A DNA stretch of 64,000 nucleotides from JACDAE01 sp963744875 (GTDB lineage: Bacteria > Chloroflexota > Ktedonobacteria > Ktedonobacterales > Ktedonobacteraceae): NCBI GenBank assembly GCA_963744875.1, contig CAVUVQ010000010.1, forward strand, positions 682,001 through 746,000, written 5' to 3'. The position numbers and the translations under genes are program-made. A model generated the notes under the pieces. It was not told where the DNA came from. It did not search any database and saw only the letters and a list, made by a program, of their open reading frames with translations. Positions 36,901-44,989 of the stretch are shown in pieces. Numbering within the stretch: the first letter of the stretch is position 1; each line of letters begins with the position of its first letter.

Positions 36901-37204
36901 CGGGACCACGTCCACCCTCGATCAGTTCATCGACGCTACCAAGATTGTAGACCGCAATACTCTTCACGGCTGAGAGCATAACATCGCCCGTTGTCAGTAC
37001 GCTAGAGAGGAGCGTTGTCGAAAGCATCAAGGCAAAGACGATCAAGATCATCTGGGTACGGCGGCGTGGAATGTTGCGTACACCGATCTTGAAGAAGATC
37101 CTATTGCCAATAGCCAGCAGTAATGTTATGCCAATAATAACGCCACTGATGATTACCAGGACGGTTGCGAGCGTATCGATTGGAAGGCCAAAAAGTTGAG
37201 TCAT
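33950..37204 (-). CDS. large FtsX-type ABC transporter permease
   Basis: A 1084-residue polytopic protein with two FtsX domains (about 310-435 and 960-1080) separated by additional membrane helices and two large extracytoplasmic loops. Signatures: AAERRSEMGMARAIGVQRRH, and at the C-terminus ERRQQIGMLRALGCPRRLIQ and AWQAGRITPAEALRYQ. MacB/LolC-type permeases need a cytoplasmic ATPase, but none is adjacent. The preceding SGNH gene ends three bases before the start and this ATG lacks its own ribosome site, so translation is probably coupled. Confidence 0.87.
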   Translation of the reverse strand: MTQLFGLPIDTLATVLVIISGVIIGITLLLAIGNRIFFKIGVRNIPRRRTQMILIVFALMLSTTLLSSVLTTGDVMLSAVKSIAVYNLGSVDELIEGGRGPAGLYPDRVYYGIARQAPQASSIAAVAAALREQNLLVADQTSRQVRSQVTALGVIAGSERSFGGMQNIANKRQLTIAALPSDGVYLNQTLAQLLNAKPGDTLYLYSQRWQGQRYVMHVAAVVNNGGLVGDGPYILSQVDYFRRIEHDPDAINEIYVANHGTGLSGLDLSENVTDTLNQWIPRDFVHVIQVKEQGVLASQNAEDIFTRIFALFTLFALAIGLLLIFLIFVLLAAERRSEMGMARAIGVQRRHLILMFLFEGTVYDLLASFVGLLFGLLAGVALVALLGPLLQSFNFPLKLTFEPHSLIIAYCLGVIFTFCSVAISSWLVSRMTVVEAMRDLPEPGRATFTLGELGARLFQLLRQGGDALVQKNARRFRRVFLELIPDILVRFVATLIRLGFLPLLAGIWLLQQGLESTQIILFSLGLSLLIVGGALLIKAVLESLVLLFASLLHRERPRDRRRVLSGIFAAVVGLALMAYWALPFDVLASLGLPRFQGGIEIFFVAGLMMVLGTAWAIIVNAHLFANPLLALVSGFPGVYAMSRLASAYPLQRRFRTGLSVVMFSLVVFAMTVMAVITNAMTNTYTNINVQTGGYDIQATAYFKSLPDLTTSLAQHGINPGAFSAIGVRSTTDIGVIQPSSIAPRWSFYPAQLISGAFLQGYGLHLTARAKGFNSDSAVWQALQTHPNYALIDSSALPYNPNASTNSPVYDPNSPTATNAGSPATPPGLDPNITFALSGVYQGDTTFPAVPLWVTGTQLQQAMKLTVIGIVDNSNSDHFGLYIQRGAASAASVGTGIDPTQPEMQTYYFKVAPGQNARTLALALGSAYLDNGLETTVLQDAILQIRGPRILLSNVLLGVVAMTLLLGVAALAITGTRAVIERRQQIGMLRALGCPRRLIQGAFLLESFTIGVLGSVLGIILGLVLAHNIFAVNFFEQYQTALVFTIPWQQLGIIVGISFLSSLLGAVLPAWQAGRITPAEALRYQ

Positions 37205-37207
37205 TAT

Positions 37208-37960
37208 TTATGTCTTTAAAGTCTGATAAAAGAGTTGCGCGATCTGCGCGTATCCGATTGTATCAGGGTGGAAGCCATCATTACTAACGTATTCGGGATG
37301 TTGTGCGAGGTCGCTCTGGTAAAGATCCACGAGCAGGGCGGAATGACGAGCGACACTGGTGGCAATGGCGGCGTTATAAGCCAGGATCTGTGTGCGTAGT
37401 GTTTGCAAATTGTAGGATTTGAAGCGCGGTAAGAGCGTAATATCCGGTACATTTGCCACTGCGATGCGTGCATGTGGGAGCGAGGTCCGTAAACGCGCCA
37501 ACAACAGATCAAGATCATGAGCATAGGTAGCTACGGGCACGTTATCAGCCAGGTCATTGACGGCTAACCAGACCGTGACGAGGTTGGGATGTGCATCAAG
37601 AGCGATCGGCAATTCGACGCCCAGAGCACTATGTACGTCTATATTTGGCACACCTAGATTAAGGAGGTGTATATTTCTGCCCAGCAGGGTTGAGAGATCG
37701 GCGGGCCAGTTCTGTGTGTCTGGATCATCGGCTCCGACCCCATACGTGTCAGAGGCACCCATTGCGACGTATGTCAACGTGCTGGATGGTTGTTGTAGAA
37801 CTGTTGTTGGCGAACTCTGTTGATTTGTTGAAAAGAGGTTACAGGATACACAAAAGAAGAGCAAACAGCAGACAAAAAAACCAGCGCATATGCGAGAAGC
37901 AATGCGCTCTTGAGAACTTTGATAATTTTTGATGCAATACCTGAACCGACCAGAAATCAT
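37208..37960 (-). CDS. SGNH/GDSL hydrolase lipoprotein, paralogue
   Basis: A 250-residue protein closely resembling the one at 22744. The signal peptide ends in a lipobox-like FFCVSC. Block I is YVAMGASDTYGVGADDPDTQ; then NLGVPN, WLAVNDL, and the final DGFHPDTIG, supplying Ser, Asn, Asp and His. The start ATG 37960 has AAGGA ten bases upstream. It is coupled to the FtsX permease, so the two may work together on an envelope substrate. Confidence 0.85.
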   Translation of the reverse strand: MISGRFRYCIKNYQSSQERIASRICAGFFVCCLLFFCVSCNLFSTNQQSSPTTVLQQPSSTLTYVAMGASDTYGVGADDPDTQNWPADLSTLLGRNIHLLNLGVPNIDVHSALGVELPIALDAHPNLVTVWLAVNDLADNVPVATYAHDLDLLLARLRTSLPHARIAVANVPDITLLPRFKSYNLQTLRTQILAYNAAIATSVARHSALLVDLYQSDLAQHPEYVSNDGFHPDTIGYAQIAQLFYQTLKT

Positions 37961-37988
37961 GTCGTGGGTATCCTTACCAGGATTGTTA

Positions 37989-38222
37989 TTAGTGGATCAC
38001 CACGCTCAAGATAGATATCGCAGCAAAAAGTATCACAAGGACAATAGTAATATTAAAGATCAGGCGTTCTACGCCGCGTCGGGTCTTGAAGACAGAGCCG
38101 GCGCTACTGCCGCCGAAGATGCTGCCTAGACCGGCACCACGTACCTGGAGCAGAATAAACACAATAACGGCCACCGCAATGATAATCTGCACGATGCGGA
38201 GGGCTGGAACCCACTGTGCCAA
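37989..38222 (-). CDS. secG: preprotein translocase subunit SecG
   Basis: A 77-residue protein with two membrane helices: VQIIIAVAVIVFILLQV and, near the end, FNITIVLVILFAAISILSV. Between them is the conserved RGAGLGSIFGGSSAGSVFKT loop, followed by RRG. It stabilises the SecYE channel. The start is TTG 38222 with GAGGA seven bases upstream. It is not next to other sec genes. Confidence 0.9.
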   Translation of the reverse strand: MAQWVPALRIVQIIIAVAVIVFILLQVRGAGLGSIFGGSSAGSVFKTRRGVERLIFNITIVLVILFAAISILSVVIH

Positions 38223-38317
38223 AGGATTGTCCTCGCTTTCCTGATGTACGAACTAATTTCTGGCAAATTATATCACAGCCGGGGCCATACGTCGAGTAAG
38301 CGTCTAGCCTTTTTTTC

Positions 38318-38845
38318 CTACGCCGATGCATGGGCCTGTTCGTGACAATCCGGGCATAATACAATAAAGTAGTCAGGATTATAACGTGTCAGCAGATTTT
38401 TCGAGAAGTGGAGGGTATGTAACTGCAAGGCATCATCGTGCTGAGCACATTGCCGACACCTGTTGTTTGCCTGTTCGCGCAGAGAATATTTGAGCGAGTT
38501 CATCTGGCTGACGTGAAAGACATCCAGGCTTACATGGAAAAGCAATCCACCCAGGATCAAAGCTAGCAGGCGTGAGCGCAAACGGATCGCGAGGAACAAC
38601 AATGTGCCCAGTACTAACGGGTGATGCAATAGACGAGCCTGTGGCAACTGGGGAGGGTCGGCCTGACCGAAGTAGCGTACAGCGGCGCGTAAGCTTAATG
38701 TGCGATAGGTTATAGCATGCCAGAGATAGTGATCAACATCGATGAGCAGGCTGGCGGCAAAGGGAATCCAGACATCTTTTTTGAGCAACGGCGCGGTTAT
38801 GAGGGCCGCGGCGGTTGATATTTTCACGTGTTCCTGTATTTGCAT
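38318..38845 (-). CDS. YdjM/DUF457-like membrane protein with C-terminal zinc motif
   Basis: A 175-residue protein. Residues 1-125 resemble the metal-dependent membrane hydrolase family (LIDVDHYLWHAI, LHHPLVLGTLLF, GGLLFHVSLDVFH: His and Asp in membrane-adjacent positions). Residues about 130-175 carry CRQCAQHDDALQLHTLHF and CPDCHEQAHA, a four-cysteine zinc site with HNH-like His. The two parts are in one frame. ATG 38845 has GAGGA upstream. The combination is unusual; function unknown. Confidence 0.65.
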   Translation of the reverse strand: MQIQEHVKISTAAALITAPLLKKDVWIPFAASLLIDVDHYLWHAITYRTLSLRAAVRYFGQADPPQLPQARLLHHPLVLGTLLFLAIRLRSRLLALILGGLLFHVSLDVFHVSQMNSLKYSLREQANNRCRQCAQHDDALQLHTLHFSKNLLTRYNPDYFIVLCPDCHEQAHASA

Positions 38846-39251
38846 AGAAATATCCTCATGGGCGTCGTAAACGCGGGCGCGATCAATATGGCCCCTACGA
38901 GAGCCACGCCGCTGAGTATAACGATTCCATCATGGCATGTCAACGAGCTAAAAATACAACAGAGTGAACATTTATTACACGTTTAGAACGTAGTTGTTTA
39001 TTTGCCCTTGCCCCTCAACCGTATCCATTTATTTACAACCACTTCTTAACCGTATCTTCTCATCATTACCAGGGGTACTATTCTATGCTAAGGGTGAGTA
39101 GTTCTGGGGTTATTTATTTAAGGGACTTATGTGGATGGGGGATGGCGCATTGTATATACCAAAGGTTGGAATTGGCGATACTTCAGGGCTTGTTTATGAG
39201 TCAAGCAAACAGCAATAATGACATTATAATCAAACGAGAGGGAGCCTATAT
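38846..39251. other. intergenic gap with half a GTAGGGGC repeat
   Basis: Near 38884-38920 the string GCGGGCGCGATCAATATGGC, then CCCTAC, resembles one arm of the palindromic family. The remainder is AT-rich without recognised genes or RNA. The glycosyltransferase ribosome site is GAGGGAGCC before 39252. Confidence 0.4.
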
Positions 39252-40649
39252 ATGGCGACGAAATTTGAAAATGCCTTACAGTCAAAACAAATGGAGAAGG
39301 GGATAGGGGGCGAAGAGAAGCGTGTGGGATGTAGTGTTGGAATCATGGCATATAACGAAGAGGCTAATATTGTACGTACACTACATGCAGTGCTTGCCCA
39401 GGAGGGGCCATCGGTGCGCCTTGAAGAGGTGATCGTCGTTGCCAGTGGGTGTACTGATCGTACTGTCCCGCTTGTAGCCGAAATTGCGCAACAAGAACCG
39501 CGTGTGCGTCTGTGTGTACAGGAGAAGCGTGAAGGGAAAGCCTCTGCCATCAACCTTTTTCTGAAAGAGGCGACGAGCGAGATTGCGATATTGATCGGGG
39601 CCGATGTTATACCCGACGAAGCTGCGCTTGAAAATCTGTGTGCGCCATTCAATGATCCTGAAATTGGGATGGTAGGTGGTCGTCCGGTGCCAGTGAATGA
39701 TGCAGACACTTTTATGGGCCATTCCGTTCACCTTCTCTGGCGTCTTCATGATCAGGTTGCGCGTGAACAACCAAAACTTGGTGAAGTTATCGCATTTCGT
39801 AATGTTATTTCAGGAATTCCTACAAACAGTGCGGTCGATGAAATTTCTATTCAGGCGCTTATTTCTCAACTTGGTTATAAATTGCTTTATAAACCTGAAT
39901 GTGTTGTTTATAATAAAGGACCAATTAACGTAAGTGATTTTCTAAAGCAACGTCGTCGTATCTATGCCGGCCATCTCAAAGTGCGCACACAACAGAAGTA
40001 TGAAGCCAGCACGATGAAGGTTAGTCCGATCGCACGTCAGCTTTTTGCTTGTCGCGACTTCACGATGGGGAGTCCGAAACAGACATTGTGGACGGTTGGA
40101 GCGGTGACATTAGAGGGATATGCACGTATTCAGGGCCATTACGATTACTGGCGTAAGCGCGAACATCATATCTGGCAGATGGTTGACTCGACGAAAGACC
40201 TGGAGGCGGGGCTGCGAAAAATGCGCCGCATCTGCAACGCTCAAAGCGTGATCGTGTTCCGTCTCATCCTGGAAGGCGCTGTGGGCAATGATGTTCATCG
40301 TGAGCGCGAGGATCGGGAAGCTACCGAAGCTGCGCGTAAATTGCTACCCGAACTGCGGGCAAAACTCCGTAAAGAGGATAAACTTTCGATCAATGGCCCT
40401 GGCATTATGACAGCCGTGATTCGCGCCGAGCAACAGGGAGCTGAAATCGTCGCGCATCGTATCATACAAGCTGTTGAAAACACCACCAGCCTGCGTATTG
40501 GTGGGCGTGAAGTGAAAGTGACGGCTGCTTATAGCTCGCTTACATTTAGCTCAAAGGCTGCAGATGGTAAAATGACCGTGAGCGGTCCCCTCATGGAAGA
40601 AACTTTGCTGGCAGCATTGGCTGAACAAAATGAGGACCAACAGGCATAA
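39252..40649 (+). CDS. GT2 glycosyltransferase with degenerate GGDEF-like C-terminus
   Basis: A 465-residue protein. Residues 25-260 form a family-2 glycosyltransferase: VGIMAYNEEANIVRTLHAVL, VVASGCTDRT, GKASAINLFLKE, the DxD-like IGADVIPDEAAL and KQRRRIYAGHLK. Residues about 310-460 look like a nucleotide-cyclase/GGDEF fold: MRRICNAQSVIVFRLILEGA, and GAEIVAHRIIQAVENTTSLR with VKVTAAYSSLTF. The GGDEF signature is replaced by NGPGI, so it should not make cyclic di-GMP but might bind a nucleotide. The glycosyltransferase product is unknown. Confidence 0.75.
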   Translation: MATKFENALQSKQMEKGIGGEEKRVGCSVGIMAYNEEANIVRTLHAVLAQEGPSVRLEEVIVVASGCTDRTVPLVAEIAQQEPRVRLCVQEKREGKASAINLFLKEATSEIAILIGADVIPDEAALENLCAPFNDPEIGMVGGRPVPVNDADTFMGHSVHLLWRLHDQVAREQPKLGEVIAFRNVISGIPTNSAVDEISIQALISQLGYKLLYKPECVVYNKGPINVSDFLKQRRRIYAGHLKVRTQQKYEASTMKVSPIARQLFACRDFTMGSPKQTLWTVGAVTLEGYARIQGHYDYWRKREHHIWQMVDSTKDLEAGLRKMRRICNAQSVIVFRLILEGAVGNDVHREREDREATEAARKLLPELRAKLRKEDKLSINGPGIMTAVIRAEQQGAEIVAHRIIQAVENTTSLRIGGREVKVTAAYSSLTFSSKAADGKMTVSGPLMEETLLAALAEQNEDQQA

Positions 40650-40667
40650 GCAATAATTGCATTCTGT

Positions 40668-40710
40668 GGGGGCCGCGTTGACGCCTGGGCGGTGTCAATG
40701 CGGCCCCTAC
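40668..40710. repeat. palindrome of the GTAGGGGC family
   Basis: GGGGGCCGCGTTGAC pairs with GTCAATGCGGCCCCT around a short loop, directly after the glycosyltransferase gene, where it could also end transcription. Confidence 0.6.
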
Positions 40711-40897
40711 ATTGATCTTCCTCTACAACAACCACTAAAAGATGATTTGGTAACCCCCAGTACACTATTTACAGGATGCACGTATGTGCTATTACCTGAA
40801 AAGGATTTCCTCTCGTCATTGTTTTGAACAGCACTATACCTCGGCTGTCCATCTGGATATGCTGACGTACACACATCTTGATTCCTGGAGGAACACT

Positions 40898-41164
40898 ATG
40901 CAGAAATTGACACGACGCAGGCTTATCAGACAGGCTTCTATCGGTGTTGGCGCTGTTGGCGTGCTGACGGCCACTACCATCTCCACAAAGACGAAATACA
41001 CAGGCAAAGCTTCCGCTGCAGCGAACAAATCTGTGCTTGCAGCGGGTGAGGCCCTCGTAGTCTATGTCACCGATGCTGAGGCGGGTACCCTTACCGTCTT
41101 ACGTGGTGAAAAGGCGACCACAGTTAACGATGTTGCTCTTGTTCAACATATCTTATCGCTCTAA
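40898..41164 (+). CDS. small Tat-exported protein
   Basis: An 88-residue protein with a twin-arginine signal (LTRRRLIRQASIGVGAVGVL) and a short mature part containing VVYVTDAEAGTLTVLRGEKA. ATG 40898 has GGAGG six bases upstream. It precedes the DUF4331 gene by about 180 bp. No family recognised beyond the signal; similar small Tat proteins often partner with exported redox or heme proteins. Confidence 0.65.
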   Translation: MQKLTRRRLIRQASIGVGAVGVLTATTISTKTKYTGKASAAANKSVLAAGEALVVYVTDAEAGTLTVLRGEKATTVNDVALVQHILSL

Positions 41165-41344
41165 TTGCAGTACCTTTAATTTCAGTACCCTTAAGCGGGT
41201 CGAGAAAGAATAGTAGCACCTGCGACCTCTAGTGAGCAAAGTATAGCTCTCAAAGCCGAAGAGGTTAAGAGGAAATGCACTAGAAACGTCTTGTCTCTCT
41301 TCTGAAGAGAGACGTTCTCCATTGTATACTTGCGAGGTAGTTTT

Positions 41345-42712
41345 ATGTCATCACATCGTGAAGCCCCAGAGATTTCCAAAGATCCGGTAGCAGATAATAC
41401 CGATGTATACGCTTTTGTTAGTCCTAATCGTACTGACACAGTGACCTTGATCGCCAATTTTATTCCATTGGAGGGTCCAGATGGTGGTCCCAACTTCTAC
41501 GAGTTCGGCGATGATGTTCTCTATGAGATCCATGTCGACAATGATGGAGATGGCGATGCAGATATCACTTACCGTTTCCGCTTCAAAGTAGAGGTACGCA
41601 ACCCTGATACATTCCTCTACAACACTGGCCCTATCACGTCACTCAGTAGTCCCAACTTCAATCGACGCCAGTTCTACTCAGTAAGCAGGATTGATGACGA
41701 GGGGAGTGAAACGGTTCTAGCTTCAAATCTATCTTGCCCCCCCTGTAATATTGGTCCACGCTCCACGCCTAACTATGGTGAACTGGCTAAGGATGCTACA
41801 CATACTCTTTCTGATGGAGTGCGCGTCTTCGCCGGACAACGACTTGAAGGGTTCTATGTTGACCTTGGCTCCGTCTTTGATCTTGCCGATCTGCGACCAT
41901 TCCAAAATCTACATCTGATCCCTACGGGTGCTGCCCCTGGCGTTGACTCGACGAAAAATGTCAACGTTCACACTATTGCGATTCAGGTTCCTAAGCATCA
42001 TCTAACAAGGCACGGAGTACTTCCAACGAGTTCTCGAGATCCCCATGCCGTTCTTGGCGTCTACGCTTCAGCAAGCCGACGTAAAGCACGCATTGCAGAG
42101 AGAAATGGCAGAAAGTATGAGGCTGGCCCATGGGAACAGGTCTCGCGCCTGGGCAATCCGCTAATCAACGAGGCTCTCATCCCAATGGGCAAGAAGGACT
42201 TGTGGAATTCTTTGTCGCCTTCTGATGACCATCAATTCCTTGAGTATGTACAACACCCGGAACTGGCAAAATTGTTGCCGATCCTCTATCCAGGTGTATT
42301 TCCACATCTGGCAGCCTATAAAGCTGCCCGTGCTGACCTGACTGCCATTCTACTCACTGGTATTCCCTGGGGGATTATCCCTAACTTCCAGAACTACACA
42401 GGCTCGAAGCCGGCTGACATGCTGCGCTTGAATATTGAGATCAGGCCGGCAAAGAATCCAAACCTGCTTGGCATTTTAGGTGGAGACCTGGCTGGTTTCC
42501 CGAATGGACGGCGCGTCTTTGATGATGTTTTCACGATTGAACTACGTGCGATTGCTGGGGTAACCATTCCACTGGTCGATCATAGTTACACGCCGGATGG
42601 GGCTGCAGGTCTGGTTACAGATGGCGTGACCCCCAATCTGCACACACGTTATATGTCACAATTTCCCTATCTCGGTCTGCCATTGAGCGGATTTGACGTT
42701 CCGGCGGCGTAG
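41345..42712 (+). CDS. DUF4331 family protein
   Basis: A 455-residue protein with the full DUF4331 pattern: SSHREAPEISKDPVADNTDV, then YAFVSPNRTDTVTLIANFIP, YEIHVDNDGDGDADITYRF, VFAGQRLEGFYVDLGSVFDL and DDVFTIELRAI. No signal peptide is visible at the chosen ATG 41345 (GAGGT six bases upstream). The family is widespread in actinobacteria and Chloroflexota but has no assigned biochemical role. The DxDGDGDAD stretch suggests calcium binding. Confidence 0.85.
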   Translation: MSSHREAPEISKDPVADNTDVYAFVSPNRTDTVTLIANFIPLEGPDGGPNFYEFGDDVLYEIHVDNDGDGDADITYRFRFKVEVRNPDTFLYNTGPITSLSSPNFNRRQFYSVSRIDDEGSETVLASNLSCPPCNIGPRSTPNYGELAKDATHTLSDGVRVFAGQRLEGFYVDLGSVFDLADLRPFQNLHLIPTGAAPGVDSTKNVNVHTIAIQVPKHHLTRHGVLPTSSRDPHAVLGVYASASRRKARIAERNGRKYEAGPWEQVSRLGNPLINEALIPMGKKDLWNSLSPSDDHQFLEYVQHPELAKLLPILYPGVFPHLAAYKAARADLTAILLTGIPWGIIPNFQNYTGSKPADMLRLNIEIRPAKNPNLLGILGGDLAGFPNGRRVFDDVFTIELRAIAGVTIPLVDHSYTPDGAAGLVTDGVTPNLHTRYMSQFPYLGLPLSGFDVPAA

Positions 42713-42727
42713 AACATTGTTCGTATA

Positions 42728-42812
42728 GGGGCACGATCATGCAGTTTAATTAATTTAATCCGCATATCGCAATCGTATGTGGTTTATTTATTAAACTGCA
42801 TGATCGCGCCCC
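42728..42812. repeat. 23-bp-arm palindrome, GGGGC-ended
   Basis: GGGGCACGATCATGCAGTTT with AAT (42728-42750) pairs with ATTAAACTGCATGATCGCGC with CCC (42790-42812), one mismatch, loop 39 bases. It sits between the DUF4331 gene and the next gene. Confidence 0.72.
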
Positions 42813-42852
42813 GGCTCTTGACCGGGTAGCATAAACAAGGGGAGAACAGAAG

Positions 42853-43704
42853 ATGCCTGAGAAATCTGCCGGATGGGTACATACTGGACATGCTGTGCTC
42901 GATATTGGTGACGATATTGGGGCACTGATCATCCATTCCAGGCCTGAGTTATGTGGTCGGCAGATCGACGTAAGTCCAAAGGGACGCACATGGCAACGGA
43001 CACATACAGATGTTCTGGAACGACGCACAAATGGTTATTCCAGGTTCGCTGCCCTCTTTCTTTCCTTGCCAGCCGAAGACTATATCATCTGGAGTGACAA
43101 TTCACGACCTGTAGGGGAGATTACCATTGCGGGTGGGCAGGTGGCGGAGATCGATTGGCGTCACCTGCTTCCTGAAGTGCTTTTCTCCTCTCTAGCTCCT
43201 ATCGGTGCGCCGGACCTTCTTCCACCACGGTATCGCGATGGCAAAGGGGTCTGCGCGGCTCCCATGGGCACCGCTCCAATGCGCTACAACGAGGTAGGGC
43301 AGGTGGAGTGGGATCAGATGTGGACGGACTTCTGTGATCTGGCGCTGGCGGGCGGTCCTCCCCACCGGGGTACGTTGTTGGAACCTGTCTTGCCAGAAGA
43401 GGTTCTGGCGCAGCGGGAAGCATATGAATGCGTCGTTGCTGAAATCAGGCGAGGTTTGGAGATGGTTACTGGCCTGACTGTAATCACAAACAAACAGGTT
43501 GGATGGGTTGGTTTACAATGCACTGACGAGGAGATGGCGCTGTGGCTCCTGCGTGCGATTGTCGTCGAAAACGTGTGTGTACGACGAGAAGGAAGCGTGC
43601 TGTGGTTGCCTGCGGGACCAGCCTTTCAGCTTGAAAAAGAGATCAAGAATGTTATTACCGTGGTTGCAAAAACATACCACTATTGGACGGAACATGCATT
43701 TTGA
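42853..43704 (+). CDS. uncharacterised protein in the DUF4331 neighbourhood
   Basis: A 283-residue soluble protein with no family I can name. The N-terminal 85 residues (VLDIGDDIGALIIHSRPELC, then GRQIDVSP, ending at LPAEDYIIW) form a beta-rich domain. The C-terminal half has GGPPHRGTLLEPV, a mixed alpha/beta region with TNKQVGWVGLQCTDEEMALW, and a final helix VITVVAKTYHYWTEH. The start has GGGGAGA seven bases upstream. It lies between a DUF4331 gene and a ferritin-like gene on the opposite strand. Confidence 0.7.
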   Translation: MPEKSAGWVHTGHAVLDIGDDIGALIIHSRPELCGRQIDVSPKGRTWQRTHTDVLERRTNGYSRFAALFLSLPAEDYIIWSDNSRPVGEITIAGGQVAEIDWRHLLPEVLFSSLAPIGAPDLLPPRYRDGKGVCAAPMGTAPMRYNEVGQVEWDQMWTDFCDLALAGGPPHRGTLLEPVLPEEVLAQREAYECVVAEIRRGLEMVTGLTVITNKQVGWVGLQCTDEEMALWLLRAIVVENVCVRREGSVLWLPAGPAFQLEKEIKNVITVVAKTYHYWTEHAF

Positions 43705-43710
43705 TCGTGC

Positions 43711-43806
43711 GGGCGCGATAAATTGTGCCCCTACACCATGTTTTACAGCCATATGATTTTTTGATCATTTTATGGATGAATGGTGTAGAGGCCTGATTTA
43801 TAAGCC
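43711..43806. repeat. paired palindromic element, GTAGGGGC family
   Basis: Left arm GGGCGCGATAAATTGTGCCC, then CTACACCAT (43711-43739), faces ATGGTGTAGAGGCCTGATTT, then ATAAGCC (43780-43806). The arms correspond to those of the element at 22189. Confidence 0.72.
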
Positions 43807-43815
43807 AGTTCTTAC

Positions 43816-44495
43816 CTACCGATAATAAATTGGTACATTGATATCGTAAAATGTGGCTTCGAGGTATTCCAGTAGGAGGGCAAAGTTTAGGATATCGATA
43901 TCGCTTTTCAAGGGCTTAGAAGGATCAGAGCCGCCATTCAAGCTTTTAATGAAGGGCATGACATCCTGAACAATCTGTGCCTGGGGGATTGGCTTGTCGA
44001 ACGAGCCGTTGGTGCTCAGGGGCTTCCCGAGCAATGAGTTCAAATAGCCGGCGTGACGTGCTTCAATCGTGAGGATCGAACCGGCGGCGGCCAGGTAGCC
44101 TTTATCAGCAATAAATGGTGCGGCCAATAAGTATGCTCCAACGCCGACATTCTCAAAGACCTGAGCGAGGTTCACAAAGTTTGCACGCGATGACTGCTTG
44201 AGTTCCTTAAAGGTGGGTTTGGGGCGAGCATAGCTTCCAGAGTGCAGATTTCAGGAAAGAGACATGAGTGTCTTCATCTTTTCTAATTTCGTTAAATGCA
44301 TCCTCAGCGCCCAGATTCATGTGCAGACAGGGTTGCGGCATTGGCCGTCTGCGTGACCAGCAACGCGGCGGCGGGAGCAATAACAGCGGCACTTGCCACC
44401 GAACGAGTCAAAAATGATCGGCGTGATCCCTGAAAGAAACGAGCTGCATGAGAAGGGTTCTGATCCTCTTGAGATACTTCAAATTGATCCGTCAT
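43816..44495 (-). pseudogene. Tat-exported ferritin-like protein, two frameshifts
   Basis: Starting at ATG 44495, the product has a twin-arginine signal (SRRSFLTRSVASAAVIAPAA). After ATLSA the frame slips near 44321 to NLGAEDAFNEIRKDEDTHVS, slips again near 44238 to GSYARPKPTFKELKQSS, and then runs to NFVNLAQVFENVGVGAYLLA, IEARHAGYLN and LLEYLEATFYD, ending at 43816. The Glu/His motifs E..H (DEDTHVS, EARHAGY) fit the ferritin-like di-iron fold of desiccation-related/DUF4439-type proteins. Both breaks are single extra bases; the repaired protein is about 225 residues. Confidence 0.8.
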
Positions 44496-44989
44496 TGTAA
44501 AACCTCCAACGCTAAAAACAAACGCGATAAGATAACATCATCTGGAAACTGCTTCATGGAAGCCCTATCGCTTCCTGATCTTTTCCAAATTACAACCTAT
44601 CATCATGACATACTAACATACCTTTAAGGAGTATGTCATATCTCATATTTAGATAGATTTTGTATAAATAGAAGGGGAGATAACGGTTCCTAGCCATGTA
44701 CCACCTGCTTCTATTTATGATATACGTCCCCAGGGATATTTGGATTACTGTTTATGAGGCAATAAATAAATTAGAGCAAAGCAACCATGCAAATCTGGAG
44801 GCAATTATTTAAGCAATGACCCTTGTTCGCAGTTGTTTCAGCGCAGGAATAACGCTAAACGTATATAATAGAAATCATGACAATTGTCTGGGTAGTGGAC
44901 CCTATAGTTCTCTCCAGCATAGCTTCACTATCACAATGCCTGGAGTTTCTTCCTTTATTACAAAGTGCAACGCTACGGGAGGCCAACCA
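44496..44989. promoter_or_regulatory. divergent intergenic region with two inverted repeats
   Basis: Between the divergent ferritin-like gene and hydrolase gene lie two dyads: TGACATACT/AGTATGTCA (44606-44614 and 44630-44638) and ATAAATAGAAG/CTTCTATTTAT (44664-44674 and 44708-44718). They could be operators for a regulator of either side. No clear promoter hexamers are seen. An upstream reading frame from 44816 exists but lacks a ribosome site. Confidence 0.4.

Noticed and set aside
44816..44989. Longer N-terminus for the hydrolase
   Set aside because: No ribosome site at 44816; GGGAGG stands before the in-frame TTG at 44990.
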